NCBI GenBank assembly: GCA_023388635.1
Contig: JAEWFW010000059.1
Coordinates: 1 to 62,417, forward strand
DNA: 62,417 nucleotides
Reading direction: 5' to 3'
Source of the DNA: Bacillota bacterium
GTDB lineage: Bacteria; Bacillota; Bacilli; Desulfuribacillales; Desulfuribacillaceae
Positions 24,855-33,236 of the stretch are shown one piece after another. Each line of letters opens with the position of its first letter. Within the stretch, counting starts at the first letter, position 1. Under the pieces are notes generated by a model. It saw nothing but the letters and a program-made list of their open reading frames with translations, did no database searches and had not been told where the DNA came from. A program made the translations under genes and the position numbers.

Positions 24855-25073
24855 ATACCCATTTACTTATTGAAGCAAGCTCTTAATTCAGGTGGAGATT
24901 TTTTTACTCCATCTGAATGGTAGAACTGCAAACGCCAAGTTAATCAGGTTAAAAATTTTTGTGTGTTTCCGTGCCATTTCGCCCATCACAGCATATGATG
25001 GGTATAGAAAGCAGTTTTCGTTTGATGATTTTAATATGAGATCAGGTATTAAAATCAAAAGGAGATGGGCATT
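24855..25073 (+). other. Long untranslated leader between riboswitch and prepilin-like gene
   Basis: No gene fits here. Two hairpins are visible: TTCAGGTGGAG / CTCCATCTGAA with an A/T-rich loop (about 24887-24916), and CCCATCA (24982-24988) / TGATGGG (24996-25002). Neither has a U-tract on its 3' side, so they are not typical terminators. The role is unknown; they could stabilise the mRNA. Confidence 0.5.
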
Positions 25074-25520
25074 ATGTCTACAAGACATTTGGGGCGTGTA
25101 GGGCATGAGCGGGGCATAACAATTGGTGAAATCCTAATATCTGTCATTCTCTTGGTATTGATTTTTTTGCCTTTTTGGGAGATGTTTGCGGAAACACAGG
25201 GAAATAGCGTATCGGCAACGATCTTAGAAGCGACTAGAGAGGCACAAAGGCAGATAGAGTATGTATATTCTGTCAGTCAAACATATTCTCTGCGGGATAG
25301 TCAAGCAAAGCTCAATGAGGACGGATTCTCAGGGTTGGAATTGAGGGCAGGTAACGATTTTAAATACGAAAAAGTGATCGGCAATCATTATTATGTTGTA
25401 ATGGAATTGCGCACCGATGGATATCCGGCAGGTGTAGTCAACGTAGTTGTGAAAGTATACGGCGATGAAACACTTCAACAATTATATACTCAGACGGAGA
25501 CAAGGCTGTTATGGGACTGA
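25074..25520 (+). CDS. Type IV prepilin-like protein, orphan
   Basis: A 148-residue protein with a class III (prepilin) signal: a charged leader, then RG before ITIGEILISVILLVLIF, so cleavage after Gly would leave Ile at +1 and the conserved Glu at +5. The hydrophobic helix (about residues 16-36) is followed by a soluble domain of about 110 residues, as in minor pilins and pseudopilins (type II secretion or ComG-like). AAGGAG lies 9 bases before the ATG at 25074; the ATG at 25065 abuts it. No prepilin peptidase, ATPase or other pilus gene is in the window. B. subtilis has comC (prepilin peptidase) between folC and spoIIB, so this may be a remnant of that locus. Confidence 0.75.
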   Translation: MSTRHLGRVGHERGITIGEILISVILLVLIFLPFWEMFAETQGNSVSATILEATREAQRQIEYVYSVSQTYSLRDSQAKLNEDGFSGLELRAGNDFKYEKVIGNHYYVVMELRTDGYPAGVVNVVVKVYGDETLQQLYTQTETRLLWD

Positions 25521-25563
25521 AAACGATATTCGTAAAAATCTAAAGGGTTATATTAGGAAAGAA

Positions 25564-25600
25564 ACAAGCATACTAGATAGTAGAGTGTGCTTGTTTTTTT
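25564..25600 (+). terminator. Rho-independent terminator after the prepilin-like gene
   Basis: ACAAGCATACT (25564-25574) pairs with AGTGTGCTTGT (25584-25594) with one T-G wobble, followed by T7. It isolates the riboswitch/prepilin unit from mntP. Confidence 0.9.
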
Positions 25601-25626
25601 ATCTGCCATTACATTCGGAGGTCACC

Positions 25627-26193
25627 ATGGGAATTATAACAATTTTTATCATCGCTTTCGCCTTAGGAATTGATTCGTTTTCAGTTTGTATTGGGGTCGG
25701 CATGTGCGGTATCAGCAAGCGAAAAATATACACAACATCGTTGTTGGTAGCATTTTTCCACGTTGTTATGCCGCTGCTCGGTATGTTCATCGGTCATTTA
25801 GTCGGCGACTATATAGGTGAATTGGCAGAGGTCTTTGGGGCACTGGTGCTATTCATTATTGGAGCGTATTATTTGATTTCGTACTTGAAAGACCTCCTTA
25901 GCAAGAAAAAAATTTCCTGCATGAGCGCTGATCAATCGTTGTTAGATAAGCCATTTGGAGCGCTGATTTTGGCGATTAGTGTCTCCATTGATGCATTGGC
26001 AGTCGGATTCGGGCTGGGAGCGTTAGGAATGGATGTGATTCTCACGGTGCTGATTATGGGGGGCGTCACCGGATGCATGACATATGCGGGGCTAATTCTA
26101 GGCAGAAAGCTGGGCAGATCATTTGGTGATCATGCGGAATTACTAGGTGCCATCTTGCTGATCGGAATCGGGATCTATTTTTTGCTGTATTAG
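25627..26193 (+). CDS. mntP: MntP-type manganese efflux pump
   Basis: Small inner-membrane exporter of Mn2+ (DUF204/MntP family). The 188-residue protein has six predicted helices in two homologous halves, each with an acidic helix motif: LGIDSFSVCIGVGM near residue 15 and SIDALAVGFGLGAL near residue 118. The start follows CGGAGG at 25617-25621; the longer frame from 25465 overlaps the preceding gene and terminator. No yybP-ykoY manganese riboswitch is visible in the short upstream region, so regulation is not evident. Confidence 0.9.
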   Translation: MGIITIFIIAFALGIDSFSVCIGVGMCGISKRKIYTTSLLVAFFHVVMPLLGMFIGHLVGDYIGELAEVFGALVLFIIGAYYLISYLKDLLSKKKISCMSADQSLLDKPFGALILAISVSIDALAVGFGLGALGMDVILTVLIMGGVTGCMTYAGLILGRKLGRSFGDHAELLGAILLIGIGIYFLLY

Positions 26194-26255
26194 GTTCTAT
26201 ATCTTCCGAAATGGACATATACATAGAAATAAGACAAGCTATGGGGAGGATTTCT

Positions 26256-27107
26256 ATGAAGAACATGCGTTGGTTACCGGTGCTGGCTACTGTTTTATTT
26301 GCCAGCGGATGCGGAGTGCTGCTGGGATTGTTTTTGTTGACACTGTTTGTCGATGCGGATGTGGAGGCTTCTAAAAGCGATGTATATATGGCGCATATTC
26401 CTACAGTGGTACAAGCATCGACATTGATGGACGAGCAGGCGCTTGAGCAGGCGACGACATTAGCACCGGAAGAGGTGCTTGAACAGCACGATGTGTCAAA
26501 CGGGAATGCACAGCAATACACGGTTGATTTTCCGAATAAAGCATGGTATTTTGTACAAGCTGGGGTATTTCAGACACCCGAGTACGCATACCCGATTGAA
26601 CAGCAGTTGAAAGCGAAAGGGTTGGCTTGGAAAATGTATGATATGAACCCGTCCCGTTTGATGGTTGCGGGGTTCTGTGATATCAAGCACGCCAATGAGC
26701 TCGTTAAACAATGGTCAGCTTTGCAGATTGATTTATATGCCAAGGAAATGGAAATTACGATGCAACCCGTTGTTTTGTATGTAACAGACGAATACAGCGG
26801 CGAGGGAAATGCTTTGGGCGAAAAAGTTCTCGGCTTCTATGAACTATTGGCACAGTCCAGCTATCAATTATTAAAAGGAAATGACGGCGATTTGCAACAA
26901 TTACAGAGCCAAAAAGCAGATTTGCTCGAGACGATTGATCGATTACTGACCATCGATGAAAATAAGCAGCATCCATTTTTACTGAATCTAAAGACTCAGT
27001 TAGAAACGTCGCCACCAATCGTAAAAGGGGACAAGCAGTTGGGTAAGCATATGCAGGAGTTACTTCTTTCTTTGCTGGCAATTTCGGAAATTGCGCAAGT
27101 GAAATAG
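26256..27107 (+). CDS. spoIIB: SpoIIB-like SPOR-domain membrane protein
   Basis: The 283-residue protein has one transmembrane segment (about residues 6-31) and an extracytoplasmic SPOR-like domain around residues 90-165 (WYFVQAGVFQTPEYAYPIEQ ... LMVAGFCDIKHANELVKQW). SPOR domains bind denuded glycan strands at septa. Its place just upstream of maf-radC-mreB matches spoIIB in B. subtilis, which helps septal peptidoglycan thinning during engulfment. Sequence similarity to SpoIIB outside the SPOR domain cannot be judged by eye. ATG 26256 has GGGGAGG 6 bases upstream; the frame from 26211 lacks an RBS. Confidence 0.75.
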   Translation: MKNMRWLPVLATVLFASGCGVLLGLFLLTLFVDADVEASKSDVYMAHIPTVVQASTLMDEQALEQATTLAPEEVLEQHDVSNGNAQQYTVDFPNKAWYFVQAGVFQTPEYAYPIEQQLKAKGLAWKMYDMNPSRLMVAGFCDIKHANELVKQWSALQIDLYAKEMEITMQPVVLYVTDEYSGEGNALGEKVLGFYELLAQSSYQLLKGNDGDLQQLQSQKADLLETIDRLLTIDENKQHPFLLNLKTQLETSPPIVKGDKQLGKHMQELLLSLLAISEIAQVK

Positions 27108-27195
27108 GACTATTTAGTGGTTGTGATGTGACCCAGGTTCTGATAAACTGATTACGGACAAGTCAGTAGATAGTGGGATTTGGGGAGACACGTAT

Positions 27196-27444
27196 ATGGC
27201 AAAAACCACGCAGTCTAAAATCGTTTTATTGGTGTTACTTGTGATCGGGCTGTTGCTCGGGGGAATTATCGGTGATATATTGCATAAGCTGGGAGTTCCC
27301 TATGTCTTTGAATCTAGGGAAATTCGTTGGCATCCCGGAGGAGATTTTCTAATTCTCGTCTGGGATATTGACATTGTCTTACGTATTAATTTGGCGAGCG
27401 TGCTCGGGCTGATAGCATCTTTCTGGATCTATCGAAGAATGTAA
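27196..27444 (+). CDS. DUF4321-family small membrane protein
   Basis: An 82-residue protein with two hydrophobic helices (about residues 8-30 and 57-77) flanking a short exposed loop with GVPYVFESREIRW. It resembles the DUF4321 family of Firmicutes, which is commonly next to maf. RBS TTGGGGAGA is upstream. Function unknown. It is 46 bases before maf and probably co-transcribed. Confidence 0.75.
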   Translation: MAKTTQSKIVLLVLLVIGLLLGGIIGDILHKLGVPYVFESREIRWHPGGDFLILVWDIDIVLRINLASVLGLIASFWIYRRM

Positions 27445-27490
27445 CAGTTATTTGTAAAATTTACTTACATAGATTAGAAGGGAAACACCG

Positions 27491-28081
27491 ATGGAAAAGC
27501 GAATAATATTAGCATCCCAGTCTCCAAGACGCAAACAGTTGCTAGAGGGGTTGGGATTATCTTTTATTGTCTTGTCAAGTGAAATCGATGAACAGCGGAT
27601 AATTGAGGAGATGGGCACGGTATCGCCGTCGGAGCTCGTATCGCGTCTCAGTGCGTGTAAAGCAGAGGCGGTGGCTGAACAGCAATCTTCGGGGTTGGTC
27701 ATTGGAGCTGATACGATTGTGCTGCTGGAAGGTGCCATTTTGGGAAAACCTGTAGACCGACAAGCTGCCAAAGAAATGTTACGCAGTTTATCAGGGAAGA
27801 CACACTCGGTTTTGTCGGGAGTGACTGTGATTGATGTCGATTCGGAGATAACTAAGACCCTGTGTGTCGAAACAGCAGTCGATTTTAAGAAGATTGACGA
27901 AGGTGAGTTGGAACGATACTTGAACAAAGCGAGTTATTTGGACAAGGCAGGTGCCTATGCCATTCAGGAGCATGGTGCATTGTTTGTCAAGGAAATTCGC
28001 GGCTGTTTTTTCAATGTCGTCGGTCTGCCCATCTTTCAGACGGCTGAATTGTTGAAAGAATTCGGTGTGAAAATATTGTAG
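27491..28081 (+). CDS. maf: Maf-family nucleoside triphosphate pyrophosphatase
   Basis: Hydrolyses non-canonical or excess nucleoside triphosphates (dTTP/UTP type in B. subtilis Maf) to monophosphates; first noted as a septum-formation inhibitor. The 196-residue protein starts with the Maf signature IILASQSPRRKQLLEGLGL and contains IGADTIVLLEGAILGKP (catalytic Asp region) and DKAGAYAIQEHGA. Order maf-radC-mreBCD is as in B. subtilis. The stop is shared with the region that begins the radC RBS. Confidence 0.94.
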   Translation: MEKRIILASQSPRRKQLLEGLGLSFIVLSSEIDEQRIIEEMGTVSPSELVSRLSACKAEAVAEQQSSGLVIGADTIVLLEGAILGKPVDRQAAKEMLRSLSGKTHSVLSGVTVIDVDSEITKTLCVETAVDFKKIDEGELERYLNKASYLDKAGAYAIQEHGALFVKEIRGCFFNVVGLPIFQTAELLKEFGVKIL

Positions 28082-28098
28082 TGCAGGAGGCATTCCTT

Positions 28099-28800
28099 AT
28101 GCTTAAACAGGCGAATGTGGAAACGTGTATGATCAAAGATTTGCCGGCTGAGGAAAGACCACGAGAGAGAATGCTGCATTCAGGACCTGATAGTATGTCC
28201 AATGCGGATTTATTGGCGATTATTCTGCGCACAGGGACGAAGACAGTATCGGCGCACGGGCTTGCGCAACAATTGTTGAGTCATTTTGAAGGATTACACG
28301 GTCTGCTTCATTGTACCGTGGATGAAATTACGGCAATTAAAGGAATTGGCAAGGCGAAGGCAGTACAGATTATGGCGGCAATTGAAATGGGACGCCGGAT
28401 TGCCAGACAAAGACACAATGAAGTATTTACCATTCATACGCCGGAAGATGTTGCGACATATGTTATGGATGAATTGCGACATTTACAGCAGGAAGTATTT
28501 GTTTGTTTGTATTTGAATACGAAGAATCAAGTGATTAGCTATGAACGAATTACGGTAGGTGGTTTAAATTCGTCAATCGTTCATCCACGGGAAGTATTTA
28601 AAGGCGCTTTAAAGCGCAGTAGTGCATCGATTATCTGTGTACATAACCATCCCAGCGGGGATCCTAATCCGAGCAGGGAAGATATAGAAGTGACAAAGCG
28701 TTTAGTCAAAGCCGGCGAGATTCTCGGCATTGAGGTTTTAGATCACGTAATCATTGGAGACAATACCTATTATAGCTTAAAAGAAAAAGGAAAAATGTGA
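28099..28800 (+). CDS. radC: RadC-family JAB-domain protein
   Basis: A 233-residue protein of the RadC/YsxA family. N-terminal UPF0758 helix-hairpin-helix region (GIGKAKAVQIMAAIEMGRR near residue 80) and a C-terminal JAMM metalloprotease-like domain with HNHPSGDPNPSREDI near residue 180 (zinc ligands His, His, Asp). The molecular role is unsettled; a simple DNA-repair function is doubted in the literature. I start at ATG 28099 with CAGGAGG upstream; the GTG at 28081 overlaps the RBS. Confidence 0.93.
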   Translation: MLKQANVETCMIKDLPAEERPRERMLHSGPDSMSNADLLAIILRTGTKTVSAHGLAQQLLSHFEGLHGLLHCTVDEITAIKGIGKAKAVQIMAAIEMGRRIARQRHNEVFTIHTPEDVATYVMDELRHLQQEVFVCLYLNTKNQVISYERITVGGLNSSIVHPREVFKGALKRSSASIICVHNHPSGDPNPSREDIEVTKRLVKAGEILGIEVLDHVIIGDNTYYSLKEKGKM

Positions 28801-28830
28801 GACTGCATCATCAGAAGGGAGAACGTATAG

Positions 28831-29856
28831 ATGATTGGATTTAATAATGACATGGGTATTGACTTAGGTACAGCGAACACACTGGTATATGCTAAAGGAA
28901 CAGGAATTATTTTGAATGAACCGTCTGTTGTGGCTTTACGCACAGACTCTAAACAGATAGAAGCAGTGGGAGAGGCAGCTAAAAGCATGATCGGGCGGAC
29001 ACCGGGCAATATTGTCGCGATACGCCCGATGCGCGACGGTGTGATCGCTGATTTTGAAACGACAGCGACAATGTTGCGGTATTTTATTAAAAAGGCGAAC
29101 AAAAAGTCTAACATTTTCTCCAGAAAGCCGCGCGTTATGGTTTGTGTTCCTTCAGGTATCACGGCAGTTGAAAAGCGCGCCGTGGAAGACGCGACATTGC
29201 AAGCGGGTGCACGAGAGGCGTATACGATTGAAGAACCGATGGCAGCTGCCATTGGCGCAGGTCTGCCGGTTCATGAACCGACGGGCAGCATGGTTGTGGA
29301 TATCGGCGGGGGAACGACGGAGGTCGCGATTATTTCCCTTGGAGGGATTGTCACCAGCCGTTCGATTCGCGTTGCCGGAGATGAGATGGATGAAGCGATT
29401 ACACAATATATTAAGCGTGAATACAATTTGATGATCGGTGAACGTACTGCAGAACAGTTGAAAATGACGATTGGTTCAGCGATACCTCCGAATGAAGAGG
29501 AATCGACGAGTGTACGGGGACGTGACTTGGTTTCCGGTCTACCGAAGACGTTGGATATTTCTGCGGTAGAAATCAGTGACGCCTTAGCGGATACAGTGTA
29601 CAGCATTGTTGAAGCTGTGAAAGTTACATTGGAAAAAAGTCCGCCGGAATTGGCAGCCGATATTATAGATCGTGGAATTGTCATGACGGGCGGGGGAGCC
29701 TTACTGAAAAATCTCGATCAACTTCTGTCTAAAGAAACAGGAATACCAGTGATCGTCGCCGACCAAGCGCTTGATTGTGTGGCAATTGGTACGGGCAAGG
29801 CACTGGAGAATATTCACTTGTTCAAAGCCAGACCAGGAATTTCAGTGAAAAAATAA
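28831..29856 (+). CDS. mreB: Rod-shape actin homologue MreB
   Basis: Actin-fold ATPase that forms membrane-bound filaments guiding the elongation machinery. The 341-residue protein has phosphate-1 DMGIDLGTANTLVYAKG, phosphate-2 SMVVDIGGGTTEVAIIS near residue 150, and the adenosine motif IVMTGGGALLKNL near residue 285. It starts 31 bases after radC with AGAAGGGAG as RBS and heads mreB-mreC-mreD-PBP2. Confidence 0.97.
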   Translation: MIGFNNDMGIDLGTANTLVYAKGTGIILNEPSVVALRTDSKQIEAVGEAAKSMIGRTPGNIVAIRPMRDGVIADFETTATMLRYFIKKANKKSNIFSRKPRVMVCVPSGITAVEKRAVEDATLQAGAREAYTIEEPMAAAIGAGLPVHEPTGSMVVDIGGGTTEVAIISLGGIVTSRSIRVAGDEMDEAITQYIKREYNLMIGERTAEQLKMTIGSAIPPNEEESTSVRGRDLVSGLPKTLDISAVEISDALADTVYSIVEAVKVTLEKSPPELAADIIDRGIVMTGGGALLKNLDQLLSKETGIPVIVADQALDCVAIGTGKALENIHLFKARPGISVKK

Positions 29857-29876
29857 CGGCTGTTGGGGTGTGAAGA

Positions 29877-30779
29877 TTGGACAACTGGTTTGGAAATCGT
29901 CGATGGTTATTATTATTCGTGGCGGTCATTGTTTTGGCGCTGGTGATGAGCATCACTGTACAAGGGCGTCAAAACATCACCGGACCGGAAAAAATTATAT
30001 TTGATGCAACAGCATATTTGCAAAAACTCATCTATAAGCCCGCCCACTATTTGGCAGGCTTATATGACGATGTGCGCCGAATTAAACACTTATACGAGGA
30101 AAATAGCGCTTTAAAAGAATCGTTAAATCATATGGTGTATATGCAAGCGGAACTAAAGTTAGTCAATGAAGAAAACCGCCGGATTCGTGAACTGCTTGAT
30201 TTTAAAGAATCGATTCGTGATTACGATGTAATTGCCGCCAATGTCGTCGGCAGAAGCCCTAGTCGATGGGATAATATCGTCACAATTGATCGTGGGAAGA
30301 AGCATGGCATTGAACGCAATATGGCAGTGATTAACCACGAGGGGCTAATCGGTAAGATTTATTCGGTGTCTAATTATAATTCGAAAGTGTTACTTCTGAC
30401 GGATAGCCATGCTCCGTCCGGTATTTCGTCTGTCGCGCTTGGCAAAGAAGAGAGCTTCGGTGTGATCGATGAATACGACACGGAGTACGGATATTTGCTG
30501 ATGAGTATGATTAAGCCCGATATTCAATTGGAAAAAGGTGATATCGTCGTCACATCCGGTTATGGAGAAGTATTTCCTAAAGGGCTGGTGATTGGCGAGA
30601 TTGTCGCTGCGAAACGAACAGAGGGTGGATTGACACAGAGTGTTTATGTGGAACCGGCTGCGAATACGCAGAATTTGAACGAGCTTTTGATTATCAAAAG
30701 GACATTGCGCGTCGATGAGGTTTCTGATGAAGCGGGCGATCAGGAACAGACGGAGACAGAAGTCGAGGGGATGGAGTAA
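29877..30779 (+). CDS. mreC: Rod-shape-determining protein MreC
   Basis: Bitopic membrane protein with a coiled coil (about residues 65-115) and beta-barrel periplasm-facing domains; scaffolds MreB with PBP2. The 300-residue protein has one N-terminal helix (LLLFVAVIVLALVMSI) and the family motifs NVVGRSPSRWDNIVTIDRG and GDIVVTSGYGEVFPKGLVIG. The start is a TTG behind GGGGTGTGAAG, the only plausible start near the RBS. Confidence 0.94.
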   Translation: MDNWFGNRRWLLLFVAVIVLALVMSITVQGRQNITGPEKIIFDATAYLQKLIYKPAHYLAGLYDDVRRIKHLYEENSALKESLNHMVYMQAELKLVNEENRRIRELLDFKESIRDYDVIAANVVGRSPSRWDNIVTIDRGKKHGIERNMAVINHEGLIGKIYSVSNYNSKVLLLTDSHAPSGISSVALGKEESFGVIDEYDTEYGYLLMSMIKPDIQLEKGDIVVTSGYGEVFPKGLVIGEIVAAKRTEGGLTQSVYVEPAANTQNLNELLIIKRTLRVDEVSDEAGDQEQTETEVEGME

Positions 30780-30781
30780 TC

Positions 30782-31300
30782 GTGTTTTATTTGGTCGTCG
30801 GTTTATCGATGTTTCTGATGCTCATGATCCAAGCGACATTGTTTTCTGTCGTTTTTCCGATGGTGACACCGGCAGATGCGTTTACGATACCGAATCTTGC
30901 CGTGGTCGTTTTGATATTTGCCATTATGGTAAGAGACGGCAGAAATTTATTGTTTGTCGCTTTTATTATTGGTCTTATTCAGGATATTGCCTTTGGTTCC
31001 TACGTGGGGTTGTATGCATTCACTTATTCATATATTGCGTATTTCGCGAATCTAACGCTGCGTCTGTTTATGGAGCGTCATATTCTCGTTTTTTTGTTCG
31101 TCGTAATTTTGGCGCTATTTTCTTTTGAATTGTTAATTTGGGGGATTAATAGTTTGTTTGGCTTGGTTGATGTCACTTTGGCACAGGCATTTGACCGATA
31201 TTTCTGGGGCAGGCTGTTATTAGGCTCTGCGATTGCTGTCATTTTCTTTCGCCCGGTTATGGCGTTATTAGAAAGAAAAGGAGTGGCGTATTATGAATAA
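30782..31300 (+). CDS. mreD: Rod-shape-determining protein MreD
   Basis: A 172-residue integral membrane protein with five to six helices, of usual MreD length, placed directly after mreC (2-base gap) with a GTG start. It ends within the PBP2 gene (8-base overlap), which suggests translational coupling. MreD helps to assemble the MreC-PBP2 elongasome. Confidence 0.9.
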   Translation: MFYLVVGLSMFLMLMIQATLFSVVFPMVTPADAFTIPNLAVVVLIFAIMVRDGRNLLFVAFIIGLIQDIAFGSYVGLYAFTYSYIAYFANLTLRLFMERHILVFLFVVILALFSFELLIWGINSLFGLVDVTLAQAFDRYFWGRLLLGSAIAVIFFRPVMALLERKGVAYYE

Positions 31301-33236
31301 AGAAGAGAGTCATCTTCCGCGCAGGTTGAATATTTTGTTTTCTATAGCGTTCATCTTCTTTACGATTTTATTGTTGCGCTCAGCGGGCGTACAGCTCGTA
31401 AAGGGTGAGGAATATTTAATGCAGTCGGAGAGTAACAGTACGACGACGCTTTCGATTCCTGCTCCGCGCGGATGGATGTTTGATCGCAACGGCGAATTAC
31501 TCGTAACGAATCGTCCGGCGTATGTCGTGACATTTACGGAAATGACAACTCAGGACATTAAGCACGAAGATATAGCAAATCGTCTTGTGGAAGTGCTTGA
31601 TATGTCGGCGAAAGAGATATTGACAGCGATGGATTATGAGCATCCGCGAAAGTTGCCGAGATATTTACCGAGACAACTGCGGACGGATGTTGATGAATCA
31701 GTTGTGGCGTATATATCGGAGCATAAGGAAGATCTCCCAGGGGTCAATGTCGTTGTCGAGCCGATTCGCGAATACCGATATAATGATTTGGCGGTCCATG
31801 CAATTGGATACATCAGTCGTATACCGGAAGCACAGGCAGAGTATTATCGGGAGCTAGGTTACCGTTTAGACGAGAAAGTCGGTATTGATGGATTAGAAAG
31901 ACAGTATGAAGAATTTTTGCGCGGCAAAGAAGGAAAGCGCATGGTTGAAGTCAATCGTTTCTCACAGCCAGTAAGGGAACTAGGGTTAGAGCCACCTGTG
32001 CGCGGAGACGATTTGACGCTGACGATTGATATGAAGCTGCAAGAGGCGACCCAGAGGATTATTCAAGAGCAATTGGAAGAACTGCGGACGCGTGCAAAAG
32101 ACCCGATACCTGATGCTAACGAAGCGGTGGCTGTCGTGATGAATCCGCTGACGGGTGAGGTATTGTCGATGGCAAGCCATCCAAGTTATGACCCGAATAC
32201 GTTCACGCGGAAAATGTCGCAGGAGGATGTCGATTATCTGTTTACGGCGGCTGGGAACCGCCCGTTAATCAACCGGGCTGTCGATGCGGCATGGGAACCG
32301 GGCTCCGTCGTGAAGATGGCGACGATTATGATGGGACTACAGGAGGGTGTAATTACGCCTTCGACGCAGATATACGATACAGGATCGATCTATATCGGTA
32401 CATGGACGCGTCCGTTTCGCAGTTGGCCGTGGTACCGGGGCGGTCATGGTTGGAACGATCCACGGCAGGCATTGCAAGAATCAAACAACGTCTATATGTA
32501 TCAAATTGCTTTATGGATCAGTGGATATCCGAACACGAAAAATATGAATTGGAGCCGTGTGCGCAATGCTCCGGCTGATTTGCAGAGCAAATTAAAGTCC
32601 GATTGGCAGCGGAATCGCGATCTTCCGGCGGCAATTGACACATTTAAGCGTTACTTCGCGATGTTTGGTCTCGGAGTGGAGACAGGGATCGATTTGCCGA
32701 AAGACAGCAGGGGCTGGCCGCTGAATGTCAATGAAATAGGCGAACTTGCTTATACGGCGATGGGGCAAAATATGACGTTGACGGCGATGCAATTGTTGCA
32801 ATATACATCGACGATTGCCAACGGGGGAGAGCGCCTTGCACCTCAGCTTGTCAAGAAAATTTCCGACAGTGATGGCAACACGATTGTCGATAAACAGAAA
32901 GAAGTGCTGAATGTCGTAGATGTACGCCCGGAGTATATTAAAGTCGCACAAGAAGGAATGCGTATGGTGACAGAGAAAGGCGGGACAGCATACAATACGT
33001 TCCTTAATTTCCCTTATACGGTTGCCGCTAAGACAGGTACGGCGGAAACGGGGATACAAGGCAAGACGAATGCGACATTTGTCGGATATGCGCCATACGA
33101 GAATCCGGAAGTAGCCGTCGTGGTTATTATCCCAGACGGCGGTGGGGGCTCCGACACAAGCGGGGTCGTAGCAAGACGTATTCTGGAGGAGTATTTTAAA
33201 CTAAAAGGAAACAATGATGTCGTGGTTACGGACTAA
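31293..33236 (+). CDS. mrdA: Penicillin-binding protein 2 (class B transpeptidase)
   Basis: Peptidoglycan DD-transpeptidase of the elongasome. The 647-residue protein has an N-terminal membrane helix (about 14-32), a PBP dimer domain, and the catalytic domain with active-site WEPGSVVKM (Ser about 335), ESNNVY (SxN near 394) and AKTGTAET (KTG near 579). An atypical segment rich in Trp (WTRPFRSWPWYRGGHGWNDP) lies between the first two motifs, as in other PBP2-like proteins. The B. subtilis mre operon lacks this gene at this position. It ends directly at the stop of the opposing regulator gene. Confidence 0.93.
   Translation: MNKEESHLPRRLNILFSIAFIFFTILLLRSAGVQLVKGEEYLMQSESNSTTTLSIPAPRGWMFDRNGELLVTNRPAYVVTFTEMTTQDIKHEDIANRLVEVLDMSAKEILTAMDYEHPRKLPRYLPRQLRTDVDESVVAYISEHKEDLPGVNVVVEPIREYRYNDLAVHAIGYISRIPEAQAEYYRELGYRLDEKVGIDGLERQYEEFLRGKEGKRMVEVNRFSQPVRELGLEPPVRGDDLTLTIDMKLQEATQRIIQEQLEELRTRAKDPIPDANEAVAVVMNPLTGEVLSMASHPSYDPNTFTRKMSQEDVDYLFTAAGNRPLINRAVDAAWEPGSVVKMATIMMGLQEGVITPSTQIYDTGSIYIGTWTRPFRSWPWYRGGHGWNDPRQALQESNNVYMYQIALWISGYPNTKNMNWSRVRNAPADLQSKLKSDWQRNRDLPAAIDTFKRYFAMFGLGVETGIDLPKDSRGWPLNVNEIGELAYTAMGQNMTLTAMQLLQYTSTIANGGERLAPQLVKKISDSDGNTIVDKQKEVLNVVDVRPEYIKVAQEGMRMVTEKGGTAYNTFLNFPYTVAAKTGTAETGIQGKTNATFVGYAPYENPEVAVVVIIPDGGGGSDTSGVVARRILEEYFKLKGNNDVVVTD

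Noticed and set aside
25465..25626. Longer N-terminus for MntP
   Set aside because: It would include the terminator at 25564-25600 and overlap the preceding gene; the ATG at 25627 has GGAGG and matches the family start.
25520..25626. Manganese (yybP-ykoY) riboswitch upstream of mntP
   Set aside because: Only about 100 bases lie between the genes, filled mainly by a terminator; the conserved yybP-ykoY sequences are not seen.
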